From Fomes fomentarius (lineage: Eukaryota > Basidiomycota > Agaricomycetes > Polyporales > Polyporaceae): 64,000 nucleotides of DNA. The stretch spans positions 1,736,001-1,800,000 of the forward strand of contig JABYQN010000011.1 in assembly GCA_022606135.1 (NCBI GenBank), written 5' to 3'. The notes under the pieces were generated by a model, which was not told the DNA's origin, ran no database searches, and saw nothing but the letters and a program-made list of their open reading frames with translations. A program made the position numbers and the translations under genes. Of the stretch, positions 44,830-57,316 are shown in pieces (positions within the stretch are counted from its first letter, which is position 1; each line of letters begins with the position of its first letter).

Positions 44830-47800
44830 GAGGTATGCGGGTAAAGGTGTGTGCGGGTAGAGGTGGGTGCGACTGGGAGGTGGTGGAGGATGGTTGATGT
44901 GAGTAGAGGCTGGCGTCGCTTAGCGTCGCAGGGGTGAGAGGCCGGAAGAAGCAGGGGAAGCCACAGATGATGACGGGGAGGGGATGGATGTGTTGTCGGG
45001 AGGGTATATGTAGTGCGAGCTAGCGCAGAAGAAGGTGAGGCAAATGCCTCGCGGTGAGGGGGATGGAAAACGGGTCGACTGACGGAACTCGCTCCGGCCT
45101 GGCACTTAAGTATGTTGATAACTCTTAAGCGGGGCCTAAATATTTGCCATATCTGTTCAGGGCAACCAATCAGCGCGCGCTATTGCTCCGCGATGGCCTT
45201 AGCGGCTGATAGACGCGCATGGATAACCGTGGAGCTCTCGACCGCCAAGGAACCTATACTGAACTCCTCCAGTTACCTTGCTGGGCGCCGCAGATACTTG
45301 CCTATCGTCTCTCATCCACTGTTTTTCTCTAGCCTTCAAACATCGTCCTATGATATATCCGGCTGCTTCAACGTCTGCGCCCGAAGTACCCCAAACCTTC
45401 TTCCGTCGGCCCATTTCCGGTTCCAGGCGACATACGCAGCCCACTGATCCACGCTGTCTTACAGGATCATAATAGAGAAATGAACGGAAGTCGGCATTCA
45501 AGCCGTGCCTTGCGAAGCAGCGCACCGCCCATGTCCATTCCCAGCCATCTTCCCACCAGACAGCACTCACACACCGCTCTCTCACCCTCTCATCTCCCTT
45601 CGCGCCCTTCTCGCGAGTCACCAGGCCGGCCAGCACAACGCACGCCTCTCCACGCGATTATCGTGCCTCAGCTGCGGAAAGGGCCCGTACATTATCATCT
45701 TATCGCATTTGGGAATCATCACTTCCCAACGAATCCCTCTGCCCTGTTCAGAGTACGCAGCTGACTCCATCGTGGCGCGTCTTCAAGATCTCTCTGCCAC
45801 ATACTCGAGCCCACGTCATGTCCGCTGTCGGCCGCTAGACATCATCGGACATTCGACCGCAGAACATCCTGTCCACATTCCACTTGCTATGACCAGCACC
45901 CAGCCTTGCGCCTCCTCGTTGCGGCTCCAGCGCCAGAGTTCACCATGACCGACCAGCGCCGGTGCCCCGTATCATCCCGCAGGAGGCGGTGACGTCTTCT
46001 CATCCTCGACCCAATTCCCTCTCCTCGATTTCAGACCACGCCGATTGCCCTCGACCCGCCAGTTCTGTGCTCCATGCATCGCCCACTCGCAGCGGATCAT
46101 GGCCGAGAACCGTTCAAAATTGACTGCGGTCAGGTACAACCAACTGTGCGATTGGTATGTGGATCGAATCGAATCGTCTGTGTTGTATTGTCAGGGTCCA
46201 GGTGTCCAGGTAATCCAGACTCACGCAACAAGAGTCCAATACTCCGATAGAATTGGCGGGGCCGGCCGGGCTGACTATGGAACCCTCACCACACGCTGAC
46301 ATGGCCGAGATGACAACGGGTTATGTGGCTAGGGTCCATGACCGGAAGTGCGCCCAAAGAGCGGTCGAATCCAAAACGCCTCCTATCGTATCGCCTTCCC
46401 CAAATAGGTCATGCGACCGTTCGCCACTTCCCATCACGTCCCCGCCTCGCTTGACCGAGCACCAAGCACCAAGCATCCGAGCCATTCATGATGATGAGCC
46501 GGGTATGCGATGTGGTCGATACGGACGGTGAGCAAGCAGACTGAGACACCGCCCATTTCGCCTGTGCACGTCGTACGTCCGTTCACGGTACCAGATAGGC
46601 ATCTTTCCAAAACCCGATGTCTTCTGCGACATCGACGTGCTTCCCCGGATTCTCAGCCACGACGGCTGGCGACCCTGGTGAGCTTCCCCAGACTTCTCGC
46701 ACGCCTCGCGCCATACCCGCGCTACGAGTTACCCCATTCCCCACCCAGAGTGCGAGCGTCGTCCGCAGGCCCCAGCGGCTCAGTGGCGGCCTGCCTCTTC
46801 TTCCCTGACGCCAGCCTCCGGCGTCCCCGCTACCATAAGCATCAAGGCCACACCATCCCGAGGAAGGAGCGCGCCCCATGGCATCGGGGCGATCGGGCAT
46901 CACACAAGCAACCATCCCAATCACTTCCAATTCATTCAAGACCGAAACGCACGTCGAGCCTAGGAACCGACTCTCCGCTTTCTGTCATCGGCTACATGAG
47001 GCAGGCGGTTCCGTATGGTCCCGTGACGGCCGTGTGTCTCTCAGACGTGCACGCTCCGTGTCCTAACGCACCACCTGACGCACCCACGCCCCCGCCTCTC
47101 GTGTCCTGGCTGCTGGGATTGCGCTCGTGAGCCGTGGTGCTTACGTGTAGAGCCTATGTAGTCGCCGTCGCCTTCGAGTCTCTGCCTCTCATGATCAGGT
47201 ACGTGTTCTCTTCAATGGTAGCTGGGTGCATGTTGTTCTCCTTTGGCTCGAATGGGTTCGGCATGCTATGCTTCGCTGACGTCTGCCGACCGTGCTGCAC
47301 TTGGGAACTTTGGAACTCCCACCAGGGAGCGCAGGAGACAGGTGCCAAGACGCCGATGGAGTAATCGAAGGGCTCCGGCAGATTTCGAGCATCACTGGCA
47401 CGGGTGCATGACCGCTTCGACAATCGAAAGTGTACGGTAAGCAAGCTACTGTGGCGCCATTCGTCCTCCTATCTCGACGGCTCGGTACCTTCCACATCCA
47501 CGAGTTCACACTTCGATGCACCCGGATTGTTGTCCCTCTGCCCCTCAGGCCAGGACGCCACAAGGAAAGGTATAGAAGTCAGAACGGACGATAAGCCCCG
47601 TCTAGATCGCTTCTTTCTATCGTCGTCCTCAGGAGTTAGGCTATAGGAGGCAACCTCGCACTGGTCCCGACAGCCTAATCCTGCCCGAGTATCTCAAACA
47701 CTCATTATGGACCATGGACGCGAACGGCACGTCACGCGAGCAGATCGACGCGAGGCGTTGTGGCGCCACATCGTGTCCTCCCGGCGGCGACGGAGTACTG

Positions 47801-49502
47801 AGCGACTGGAGCGACTAGAGCGACTAGAGCCTGGCTATGATTAGATACACCCCAGCCCACTCCACCAGCCCTGGTCGGCACACGACCATGGACAGCCATG
47901 AACTCTCCAATCAACCGTCCCTCGATCTATCCAACACGGGCGACTGTGAAACTACTCCCTTCTTTCCCCCCATGCTCTCTCCTCACCATCTCCTCTCTCC
48001 TCTCTTCTCGCGGATATACTGCGGGCTACGCAGTGGCTAGGGCTATCGTCACTCGGTCTGCTGCCTACCGCCTACCGCTTGCGTTTAGGGGCAATTCGTG
48101 TCCAAGGTCCTCATGACTATAGGACGACCACGTACGTACGTATCTCGAATGCTTCCATCTACATATATCGACGTCATACGTGGGGGATTAGGGAGTCCCA
48201 TGGCACCATGCAGACTTTAGAGCCCTATCCCTGGGCCCGCAGTGTTGTTAACCATAGTGGGCCGGACGCGGTGTGCGACGCACACAGTCTGAGTGTGCGG
48301 CGTTGTGATAGGGTAGGCGACGCATGCCGTCAGCGGTGCCGTCGTCGTTGTAGTAGGTCCTACATGCCATCCAGCGCATACGGTGACGCCCGGTCTCAAG
48401 AGTCCGGTCTACGCGGGATGGGAAGCTGATGTCACTCTCCACCGTTCCTCAGATCCGTACGTCAACGCAATTAAAAAAAAGTACGTGTATCATGTCACAC
48501 GCATCCCTCAGAACATGGGATGAGCGATCGCAGAAACGAAGGGAAGGAATATGAATAGTGCTGCTGCGAGTACTTAGTCATTCTGTGAGTGTGGCGTTAC
48601 TTTGGTGCTATGACTAAAGTTCACAGATCACAACAGTTTCACCCCAATTAATGGCGCCTCCGCGTCATGTGAACAACAGGACCATTGTGATCGCCCAAAC
48701 TTACGATCAGATGAGCGGTCGGTGAATGGTATGTTGTGACATCTCTAGAATCAATAACTCATGGGACAACACTTCTGTACCGTCCGCCCTCTCATTTCCT
48801 CCACAATACCATCGTAGCCATCTTTCGGCCAGCTCGAGCGTGCTGTCGACCTCGAGCAGACCTCGGAGGGCTCGCATGCGCTTCTTCGACACCCACGCAC
48901 ACCTCTTGAGGTCGCCAACACGCTTGTACGCTGGGGTGGGGCCCTTCAAGTTCGCTGTGCCGTGTTTGTTGCAGAATCGCCCCTGCTTGAGTCGGAAGCG
49001 GCAGATGGCATCACGTCGTCTCGTCGACGAGCAAGACTTGAGAGATCCGTTCCGTCTCTGCGTGAGAGGATGGGGGGCGGAAGGAGAGACATGAGGCCGC
49101 CGGATAAATGTGAGGGCTCAGGAGGCAGGCGATGTGTTGGGAGAGAATTGGCGCTCTTATGGCTGATTCCATCTTACGTCCGCACATGTCAATCTACGAA
49201 CATTCCGGGTGGAACACCTCTACCGTAACGAGAACCGAGTTGACTTGCCTCGTAGGCGTATAAGGCTTCGACTGTATCACCACTCGTATTCCTCACAGTG
49301 GCGGACACGCTCTGGAAAGCTGGACAGGGTTCTTGCCTCGCACGTCCGCATTGCATTTTTTGTACGATGGGGGACCTGAACACAGCGACCACTATATGGC
49401 AAATAGTACACTGGACACAGACAAACAAACCGAATATTATACACACAAGAAACACAAGTCAGCGCAGAACCTTCCAATACTCTGCTCCGGCCTCCCTTCT
49501 GG
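44830..49502. other. Long region without a supported gene
   Basis: Frames up to 206 codons (46510-47130 on +) are GC-rich shadows with no motif. Poly-A near 48472. From about 49150 the sequence belongs to the left unit of the segmental duplication. I see no RNA gene, transposon end or domain. Confidence 0.45.
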
Positions 49503-50445
49503 TCACAAAAGCGAGGTGAGTAACCAGAACAGCACGCCGAACATCACGATCTTGAACCGTGAATCCAGTTCCAAAAGAGATACAAAATTGAAGTTAGCCT
49601 TGAGCGTTCGGATCAACTCAAATTGGAACTAACTATCTGAGTGAGACTCAGGATTTTTCCTCAACAGATAACGCAGATCTAGAGAACATGAGGAGGACGA
49701 TGAGTTCGCATAGTGATGTTTGGTTGTATAGCTCACCCTAGCAAACAGCGATTTGCTACTGTCCTCGGGACGTTCTTCGTCGACCCTATTCGGTATCGGA
49801 GTAGACTCGTGGGGCAGTGTCCAATCACCTATGGCATTCACCGGGGAGTCCTCCTCATCGTCCATCATCCACTGCATGGAACACCCCATCTCAACTTCAT
49901 GGGGGGCAACGATGCGATTCCGCTTCAGAGTCAACTCCGAGAGCAGCGTCTCTGCAACTGCATGCTGCTCTTCCAGGAACCCCAGCCACACCTCGTGCCC
50001 CTCATCACCTATGAAGCAACGCAGGTCCGAATCGGCACGCCGACGACAGCAACGAGAAAGGAGTAGTATTTGCAAACGTACGGGTCCGGAAGAACCGCGT
50101 GTGGTGCGTGTCTCGTGCCTGTTTTTCCGCCGGCGAGCGCATCGCGCCATCGCTCGACTCGACGTATCGCGTCATTCACTTGCGAAATGGTCTTGATCCT
50201 GTTCAGTCGCGACAGCGGCACTAAGGCTCCCGCCCGCTCGGTGTTCTTGGACATCTCCTTGTACGCCGTAGTGAGCTCCTTGTACTCCCCGTGATGGGCA
50301 TAGCAGAACCGTCTACTTTGGTCCGGGAGGGAGAGGGGAGTCGTGCAGCGCGTCCGTTCGTCAGGAAGCAGCGCCTCGCATGTCCGTATTGCCCTGATTT
50401 AGGATCGTGAGAGCGCGTGAGCGGGGTGACGGCCAGAGTGTTCAT
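49503..50445 (-). pseudogene. CCCH/coiled-coil/tail-anchor family, copy A, frame-broken
   Basis: Same three-part structure as copy B: 50445..50082, 50008..49737, 49550..49503. Compared with B, exon 1 has 2 extra bases near 50405-50412 and 1 extra base near 50121-50150. The net change is 3, but between the two points the reading frame is wrong and meets a stop at about 50221. In the correct frame the middle reads RTCEALLPDERTRC, FCYAHHGEYKELTTAYKEM and RRVERWRDAL, clearly the family; upstream of it is an in-frame TAA. Exon 2 in frame gives DEGHEVWLGFLEEQHAVAET and exon 3 IVMFGVLFWLLTSLL. Either a true pseudogene or two sequencing errors that happen to cancel. Confidence 0.7.
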
Positions 50446-51202
50446 ACATGTGCACGTAGATCAAGGTTGAATGGAGCCAAAATGTCGCTAAAGGGAGTCG
50501 TACGGTCGTGGTTCGCGATGGAGGTGATTATAGCGTGCGGCCTACACGAGGACGTCGTGTCGTGTGTGGCTGTGTGTACATTCAAGAAGTTCAGTAGACA
50601 CGCGAGATGAACGCCATGGGCCGAGCGGCTCGGCGCGTCGTCGATTTCTAGGCACTCATCAGAACGATGCATAGGAAGTGGAAAGTCCATAATCGTACCA
50701 GCTCAGGAGCTTAACATTCTGTGACTGATTGATATGTTAGTGGATACGGTACCTTGTACTCCGAGTTGTGGGCGTAGCTTGGGGTGGTAGCAGCCGATTG
50801 AATGAGTGCGCAGCGTGCCGCCTCTAGATCTTATGGCTGGCCCGAGTGCCTGCCTTACTCTATCTTACATCCACACAAATCAATCAAACCTCGACCATAA
50901 CGACACCGGATTGACTTGTCTCGTAGCTGCCCACTGCTGAGCGCTTGAGTACTGTCTGCTCTTGACTCTGAAGGATTCATCGAATGGCAAAGTTGACACA
51001 CTTTCAGAAAGTGGGGAACGGAATAATGCCTCGCTCGCGTCGCACGTCCCCATTGCATTCCTGTACAATGGGAGGTTTGAAGATGTCGACTCCCCCACCG
51101 AAAATATAGCGATCAGTAATACCCAACCAGAGAGGCTATTGTACACACAACAAACACAAATCAGTGCAAACCCTCCAGTTCTCTACTATGGCCTCCCGCT
51201 GG

Positions 51203-51994
51203 TCACAAAAGCGAAGCAAGGAACCAGAACAGCACGGCGAACACCACGATCTGAAGAATCACAGGAGAACGGTCAGTCCGCATAGCGATGCCTGGCTGCA
51301 TGTCTCACCATAGCGAACAGATGTTTGCTAATGTCCTGAAGAGGGCGCTCTTCGTTGACCAAACGCGGTGTCGGCGTGGTGTTGATCTGGGAGTCCTCCT
51401 CATCGTCTACCGCCGACGCAGACCGCGCCATCTCAAGACTCCTCTGTCTCTCCTTCTCGATGGCCACGATGATGCTCCGCTTCACAGTCAACTTCGAAAG
51501 CAACGTCTCTGCCTTTGCATGCTGCTTTCCCAGGATCCCCAACCGCTTCTCGTGCCCCTCATCATCTGTGAAGCAACGTAGCTCCGAGTCGGCACCAACA
51601 GCAATGAGAAAGGAGCAGTATCTGCAAACGTACTGGTCCGGAAGAATCGCGTGTGGTGCGTCTTCCGTGCCCGTAGTTCCTCCGCCGCTGCGTCGCGCCA
51701 TTCCTCTACTCGACCTATCGCGGCATCTACCTCCGAAGTGGTCTTCATGTTGTCCATCTGGCGCTGCGACAGCGACGCTGAGGGTCCCGCCCGTTCGGTG
51801 TTGTCGGACATCGCCTTGTACGCCGCATAGAGCTCCTTGTACTCCCTGTGATGGGTATGACACAATCGTCTATCTTCGTCCGGGAGGCGTGTCCTGCAGC
51901 GCGTTCGTCCGTTTGGCAGCAGCGCCTCGCATGTCCGTACTGCCCTGTTTTGGGATCGTGAGTGCGTGAGCGGGGTGACGGCCGAGCTGTTCAT
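51203..51994 (-). CDS. CCCH-knuckle, coiled-coil, tail-anchored protein, copy B
   Basis: Exons (minus): 51994..51634, 51565..51309, 51250..51203; 221 residues. Both introns have good signals (GTACGT...CACAG; GTGAGA...TTCAG); reading through them would lose the C-terminal membrane helix. Visible parts: C22, C33, C45 and H48 in a C-x10-C-x11-C-x2-H array (TCEALLPNG...LCHTHH), a pattern suited to binding one zinc ion; HREYKELYAAYKAMSDNTERAG; a coiled coil from about 80 to 160 (EVDAAIGRVEEWRDAAAEEL and DEGHEKRLGILGKQHAKAET); an acidic linker; and a final helix IVVFAVLFWFLASLL with no residues after it, which fits a tail anchor with the knuckle facing the cytosol. I know of no described family of this layout. 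Paralogues: copy A (broken) and copy C at 53146. Confidence 0.72.
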
Positions 51995-53145
51995 ATATGT
52001 GCACGTAGATCAAGGTCGAATGGACTGAAATTGTCGTTAAGGGGACTGGTGCTGTCGTGGTTGGCGATGGAGGTGATTATAGCGTGCAGCCTACACGAGG
52101 ACTTCGTGTGTGTGGCTGCGCAATGAAGAAGTTCAGTAGACACGCGAGATGATCGTGGGCCGAGCCGCCCGGTGCGTGGTTGTCGATTTGTAGAGAACGA
52201 TGTAGGAAGGGAAAGTTCATGACCATACCCCAGCCAACCAGCCGGCAGAGGAGCGCTACCGACTGTAGACCACACTATATACCCATTGTTGACCTTACTC
52301 TCACAGATTCTCTAACCACTGTACTTACTCCTACGGTAAGAGCAGCCCCACCCTGCCCATACGGCCTGACAATGCGATGTGCTCACGAGTGCCCAAGTGG
52401 GTTCTTCACCCGTAGGGGTATCGACACAGTCACGGGTCTTTGCGTGGCACTGGCTCGCCTTTAACGCGGATGCCAGAGTGTGGGTGTAGAACCCAGTCGC
52501 CGGACTGCTTGCATTCCAACTTCGGACGCCAGCTTCCATAAACCAAATCTTTGTTCGTCTATCAGAGGTTTGGTTTTAGTCATAGACTCAATCTCATGGG
52601 GACGACGGATAGCACTACGAAGTTACGAGTATACGTACGGCGGTTCAGTGACATGGACACTGCCTTCTCCAGATAAAATATATCATGATCGTGCTCGTCG
52701 CCGCGGCCTGCGAGTTGCGAAGTATGAGTCCTCGGCGGCTGGCCATGGGAGTGTGAACTGGCTCTTGAGTAGTACTGAATGTTGCGAGAGCTACCCACAG
52801 CTGTATATGGATCCCTCCGGTGCCCCAGGGAGAGCTGCCGTCGGTGGTATTTGTGAAGCAATATATATGTATTGTTTAGCGCGCACTGGCACCAGAGGCC
52901 ATGTTACACAAGCGCCCAAGTGTGGGACTTCGCTTCGCTTCAAAATCCTAGATAGCAGCGCCGCTTGTGTTCACCTCCTCTCTCTTACACCACCACCACC
53001 ACTGCGAGACCTCAGGCTCTCAAGTTCGCGGGGCTCTCACCGCCGTTCTGTGCCCTCACCGACTCAGATTCCGAGGCCACTTGAACCTGGACTTGGAGCC
53101 TGCGCACTGCATCCTACATCCTGACCGCAACCTCGAGTTATCAAG
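51995..53145. other. Spacer between divergent copies B and C
   Basis: Holds the end of the right duplication unit, then about 900 bp unlike it. Frames on + (52480-53124) show no domain. Upstream regions of B (minus) and C (plus) face each other here. Confidence 0.5.
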
Positions 53146-53866
53146 ATGTCTCCCACAATGCACGCGCCGCGTCGGAAGACCTGTCAGGCACTCCTCCCGG
53201 ACGGCGAGAGCCCCTGTAGCGCGAGCTTTCGCGGCTGGGGCAAGTACTGTGTTCCGCACCTCGAAGAGTGCGCCCAATTATCGGGCCAGTACAAGGACGC
53301 GGCCGCGCGCGCGGAGCGCCTCAGGCGCACGGGCGAGCTCTCTGACAAGCAGGTCCGTGCGCTCGCGAATTCGAACATCAGCGCAGTGGACCGTGCACTC
53401 GAACGGGTGCAGAGCTACGCGGCGGCGCTGGAGGATGCCCAGAGGACGCGGGCGGCGTTGTTGAGGCGGTTTCCGGTGGAAAGTGAGTACAGACCTTTCT
53501 GAGTGTACTGTGAGTTCCGTGTTGGGCGTGCGGTTTGACTGGGATCCGGTGCGTGCTTCGTGATATGTTGCAGGGGACGAGAGGCGCGAGACGCGTGCGA
53601 AGCAGCTTGAAGAGAGCAGAGTGGCGTGTGGTACGTTGCTCGCGCAGCTGCAGCAAGTACGGGAAGAGGTTGTCGTCGGTGCCCAGCAGAGACGTGACCG
53701 GCATAGGCCTGGAGACTCCCCGATCCAGGGAGACTCAGAGAGGCAGCCTCTTGTTGCCCGGCCGCGGCCAGCTCGGGCGGAGAGCATGAGGTGGTGGGCT
53801 GTGCTTGTTGTCTTCCTTGTCGTCGTACTGGTGAGCTTCTACCCAACGTATTTGGCACCCAGCTGA
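53146..53866 (+). CDS. CCCH-knuckle, coiled-coil, tail-anchored protein, copy C
   Basis: Exons: 53146..53482 and 53574..53866; 209 residues. C13, C24, C35 and H38 form C-x10-C-x10-C-x2-H (TCQALLPDGESPC, KYCVPHLEE). The next part, AQLSGQYKDAAARAERLR, ISAVDRALERVQSYAAALEDAQ and, across the intron, DERRETRAKQLEESRVACGT, lines up with copy B. The intron interrupts the same place and phase as intron 1 of copy B. A Gln/Arg-rich linker leads to a membrane helix at about 186-203 (WWAVLVVFLVVVLVSFY) and a six-residue tail. Copies B and C are very different outside the Cys/His array, the coiled coil and the terminal helix, so these three parts are what selection keeps. Coding GC is higher than in A and B. 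Confidence 0.75.
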
Positions 53867-55126
53867 GCATGTCTACCCTGCAGTTGATTGCTGCGTCTCT
53901 CGTGGTTTTCATCTTGAGCCGCATTGATGTTTAGGGGTAAGAGTGTTTGTCCCCCAATTGCACGACGGCCTGCTTATACACCCGCAGATACACGAGTCAC
54001 ACTACGTTGTCACTTTGGCTATACGCTCGGATCAGTCACATTACATCTCGTCATCACGCACTCCACTCCTCATCGTGTACTATCACCATTCAGGCCCCTT
54101 GCGCCACCACTCCCATGTTGTACGCATAGCATCATCTGTTTGTATACTATCAGTGTCCTTCTACGTTGACCCTATCACGGACACTTAGCATCTGGAAGCA
54201 AGTCCCTTCAAGGTACTGTATTCCTGCAGTACCCCACATTGACTGTGAGCAATCTCATCTAGCTGAGCCACAAGACTTGATGTTCCGTCTTCTACTCCAC
54301 GTCCCGCTGTGCCCACGACGAAGTTCATCCCGAAGTGTGCATCCTTCGTTTCGCCCACACTCCGGACACTCTATGACTTACCACTTATCTTGCACACGGG
54401 ACAACCAGGTGCTTGAAATCGGCTGCAGCTGGGGCTCGATGTCGCTCCGACCCATCACCTCCACGATGCCCGGCACACGCTCTCGACGCAGCCAGCGGAG
54501 CTCGCATGGCAGCGTGGCGCTGACTCTGACAGGATACGCGTGCATCTTATTGAGCACCGGGACATGATAGCAGAGTGAGAGGACTTGATCCGTTGAGTAG
54601 TACATGCGTGAGGTGGATTGCATCCGGAAATGGGTACATACCTCCCTATGAGCCTGAACGACAGTGGACGCTAACCTCATCGACGTTCCCTGTCGCTTCA
54701 TCGTGTGGGTTCTCTCCCTCTACCTCTCTCTCCCTCCAGCTAAGTTCGCAAATCTCGTTCTCCATCTGTAGGATTCTTCTATACAGGCAGGTGCACTTCG
54801 AGTTCGTGCTTTCGTTTCAGGCGATGACCGCGGCTAGAATGATGAAACTTGGTTCGGGTCCTCGCACACCTTAGCCTATCGGGTCTGTCAACGATGAATG
54901 TTGAGGCTTTAGCCTGCCAACTTGACTAACGTAGGTCCATCTTGACTCCGTCGGCGCTCTGACTTCACATTTGTCCTACACCGACCTTAATCCAGTCTAG
55001 CCTCGTGTTTCTCGTGCACGGACCTGTCCGGAGCCCTGCTTCTCCATGCCCATTGCTCGTCCCCGTCTTTCCTTGTAACTGATCTTAACAGCCTTCGAGC
55101 CAACCCTCGTGAAGTTTGAACTCATC
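53867..55126. other. Intergenic, nothing recognised
   Basis: 1.26 kb of 3' flank of copy C and 5' flank of the PLP enzyme. Short frames only. Confidence 0.5.
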
Positions 55127-57186
55127 ATGATGACCGCAAGTCTCCTACAAGTGCGCGAAGAAGAGAACTCATCAGCGCTGGGCACTCCTGTGCCTCTCAC
55201 TGACCATGCACTTTCTGTATCTATGCCAACATGGAGAGACACCGTCCGATACATGGAACGAGACAGACGGGTCCTCGACGCCTTGCTCTCGGGCTATCCG
55301 CGTTTTTTCATACCCCTGAACGTCCGGAAGGTGAGTGATTCCACTGTACCCCCGTTACACTCGCTCACACGAGCCATCCGTCACTCACGTAGCTGGAGAA
55401 GATCTGCGAGCAGAAGTTCGGTGCACCAGGCGAACGATGCCTTCTCTTCCCCAGCCGCAAGCTCGCAGAACAGTGCCGCGCCTTCGTCACCGATCTCTCT
55501 ACGCAAGCGGGCTCTCCCGTCCCTATCCATCTCGCACACTTCACTATCTCAGCTGCTTCGAACGGCGACCATTCGATTCCTGACGAGGAACTACACATCG
55601 TCCTGTTCCCTGAGACCGCCTCTGAGCTTGCGAAACAGTTCTGGATGCACACAGGCACCGGTATATCCTCCCGCCGCGCCGTCCGTTGCCAGCTCCTCCT
55701 TGGAGAGGAGGACGCCGTCAGGGCTGACACGTTCAGTTGCAAAACGAGAGTCGCTCAGGCCGAGTGTGGTAGGACTGGGGATGGTGGCTTTCATAACGTC
55801 GCATGGACACGAGGGGTGACGGAGCCCCCACTCAGCTCGGGTGCGGTCGCCAAGCTTGCAATACGGCGCCGCATCTCAGGTTTGCTTCGCAGGGACGCAA
55901 GGGCTTGGAGTCCAGGTGACGGCGGATACCTGAACGGACACGGACTGTGCGAGCAAGCTGCCAACGGCGTGGCGTCGGGCGATGTTTGGCTTTTCCCTGC
56001 CGGGATGTCAGCGATCTGGCACGCGCATCAACTGTGCATGGGCCTGCGACCCGGAGCGAAGAGCATATGCTTCGGGTGTGTCTCCCTTCCTTGAAATTTC
56101 CCCCGTGCGCATAGTGGCTGAGCGCTGTGGACGCGCAGGTTTCCCTACGTGGACACTTACAAGTGTCTCGAGAAGTGGGGTCCCGGAGTGCACTTCTATG
56201 GAAGCGGATCTGATGACGACATCGAGGCCCTCGAGAATTTCCTCCGGCAAGAGAAGCAGAATCCGCCTACCTGGTCCATCTCCGCGCTCTTCACCGAGTT
56301 CCCGTTCAATCCTCGCTTACGGTCGCCGAACTTGCCAAGGCTGCGTGAGCTGGCAGACAAGTACGACTTCCCGATTATTGTGGACGACACAGTCGGGAAC
56401 TTCGCAAACGTGGACGTCCTGCCTTATGCTGATATACTCGTCACAAGCCTGAGTAAGATATTCAGTGGTGATGCAAATGTCATGGGTGGGAGGTATGCAC
56501 CTATTTGACCGCTCTCACGATTTCTGCCAACTTTACAGATCGTATCTCGCAGTCTAGTTATCAATCCGAGAAGCAGAAACGCCAAACTGAAAGACCATCT
56601 GGCCGAGACCTTCGAAGACACCTACTTCGAAGAAGACGCAATACAGATGGAGCTCAACTCACGCGACTTCCACGCCCGCAACGCCGTGATCGACGCGAAC
56701 GCCCTTGCCGTCTGCGAATTCCTGCGCTCTCGCTCGCTCGGCGCCCCCTCCATCGCGAACTCCACGACAACCTCCGGCAAACTCGCGATCAAAGACGTCT
56801 TCTACCCCAAATGGATGACGCGCGACAACTACGATGTGTGCCGCGCTCGTGATGCCGACGGACAGCCCTTGGGAGGGTACGGCGGACTGTTCTCGCTGAC
56901 GTTCGTCTCCTTGGCGGCGTCACGCGCGTTCTTCGATGCGCTCCCGTGCGCGAAGGGTCCGAGTCTGGGAACGAACTTCACGTTGTCGTGCCCATACACG
57001 ATCATTGCACATTACTGGGAGCTGGAGTGGGCGGCGAGCTGGGGCGTCGAGGAGGGACTGGTGAGGATTAGTGTGGGCATGGAGGATACAGAGACGTTGT
57101 TGCGGTGGGGCGGAAAGGCGTTGTGTGCTGCGGAGGCGGTCGTCGAAGAAGTGAGGAAAGGGAGGAGACAGAGAACAGGTGGGTGA
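55127..57186 (+). CDS. Cystathionine gamma-synthase-like PLP enzyme (fungal STR2 type)
   Basis: Exons: 55127..55330, 55393..56075, 56139..56492, 56553..57186; 624 residues. Fungal STR2-type features: LGTPVPLTDHALSVSMPTW near the N terminus, GYPRFFIPLNVRKL, then the PLP fold with VWLFPAGMSAIWHAHQL, FPYVDTYKCLEKWGPGVHFYG, TEFPFNPRLRSPNLPRLREL, IIVDDTVGNFANVDVL and the PLP-binding lysine K402 in SLSKIFSGDANVMGG. FTLSCPYTIIAHYWEL and VRISVGMED are near the end. Known role: condensing an activated homoserine ester with cysteine to cystathionine (transsulfuration towards methionine), cytosolic. Start chosen at the first ATG of ATG-ATG; the frame upstream begins with GTG. Residues about 185-215 (EECGRTGD-type stretch) fit the family poorly and may hide an unrecognised intron. 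Confidence 0.85.
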
Positions 57187-57316
57187 GCTTGGTCGCATCA
57201 TCCCGGGGCGGTGGCTGTTTTTCCATGCAGCGGGTATCATAGTTGCTGTTGCGCGCTATCCAATGGGCAGCTGGAGATCTTCCGGATCGATCAGTTGCCT
57301 CTGTCTCGTTCATAGT

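Larger units (their letters stand above)
49160..52200. repeat. Tandem segmental duplication, about 1.5 kb per unit
   Basis: Left unit about 49160-50700, right unit about 50830-52200. Shared landmarks in order: a CTTACGTCC/CTTACATCC block, TTGACTTG-TCTCGTAG, CACGTCC-CATTGCATT, the block CCTCCC-CTGGTCACAAAAGCGA, the entire three-exon minus-strand gene, and a downstream block GATGGAGGTGATTATAGCGTG. Each unit holds one copy of the CCCH/coiled-coil gene plus flanks. The units have many substitutions and small indels, so the event is not recent. Confidence 0.8.

Noticed and set aside
45199..45636. 145-codon minus-strand frame
   Set aside because: No motif and overlapping frames on +; could not be linked to other exons.
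48707..48949. Minus-strand 80-codon frame with helical, charged composition
   Set aside because: Could be an exon, but no flanking exon or motif was found; not enough to call a gene.
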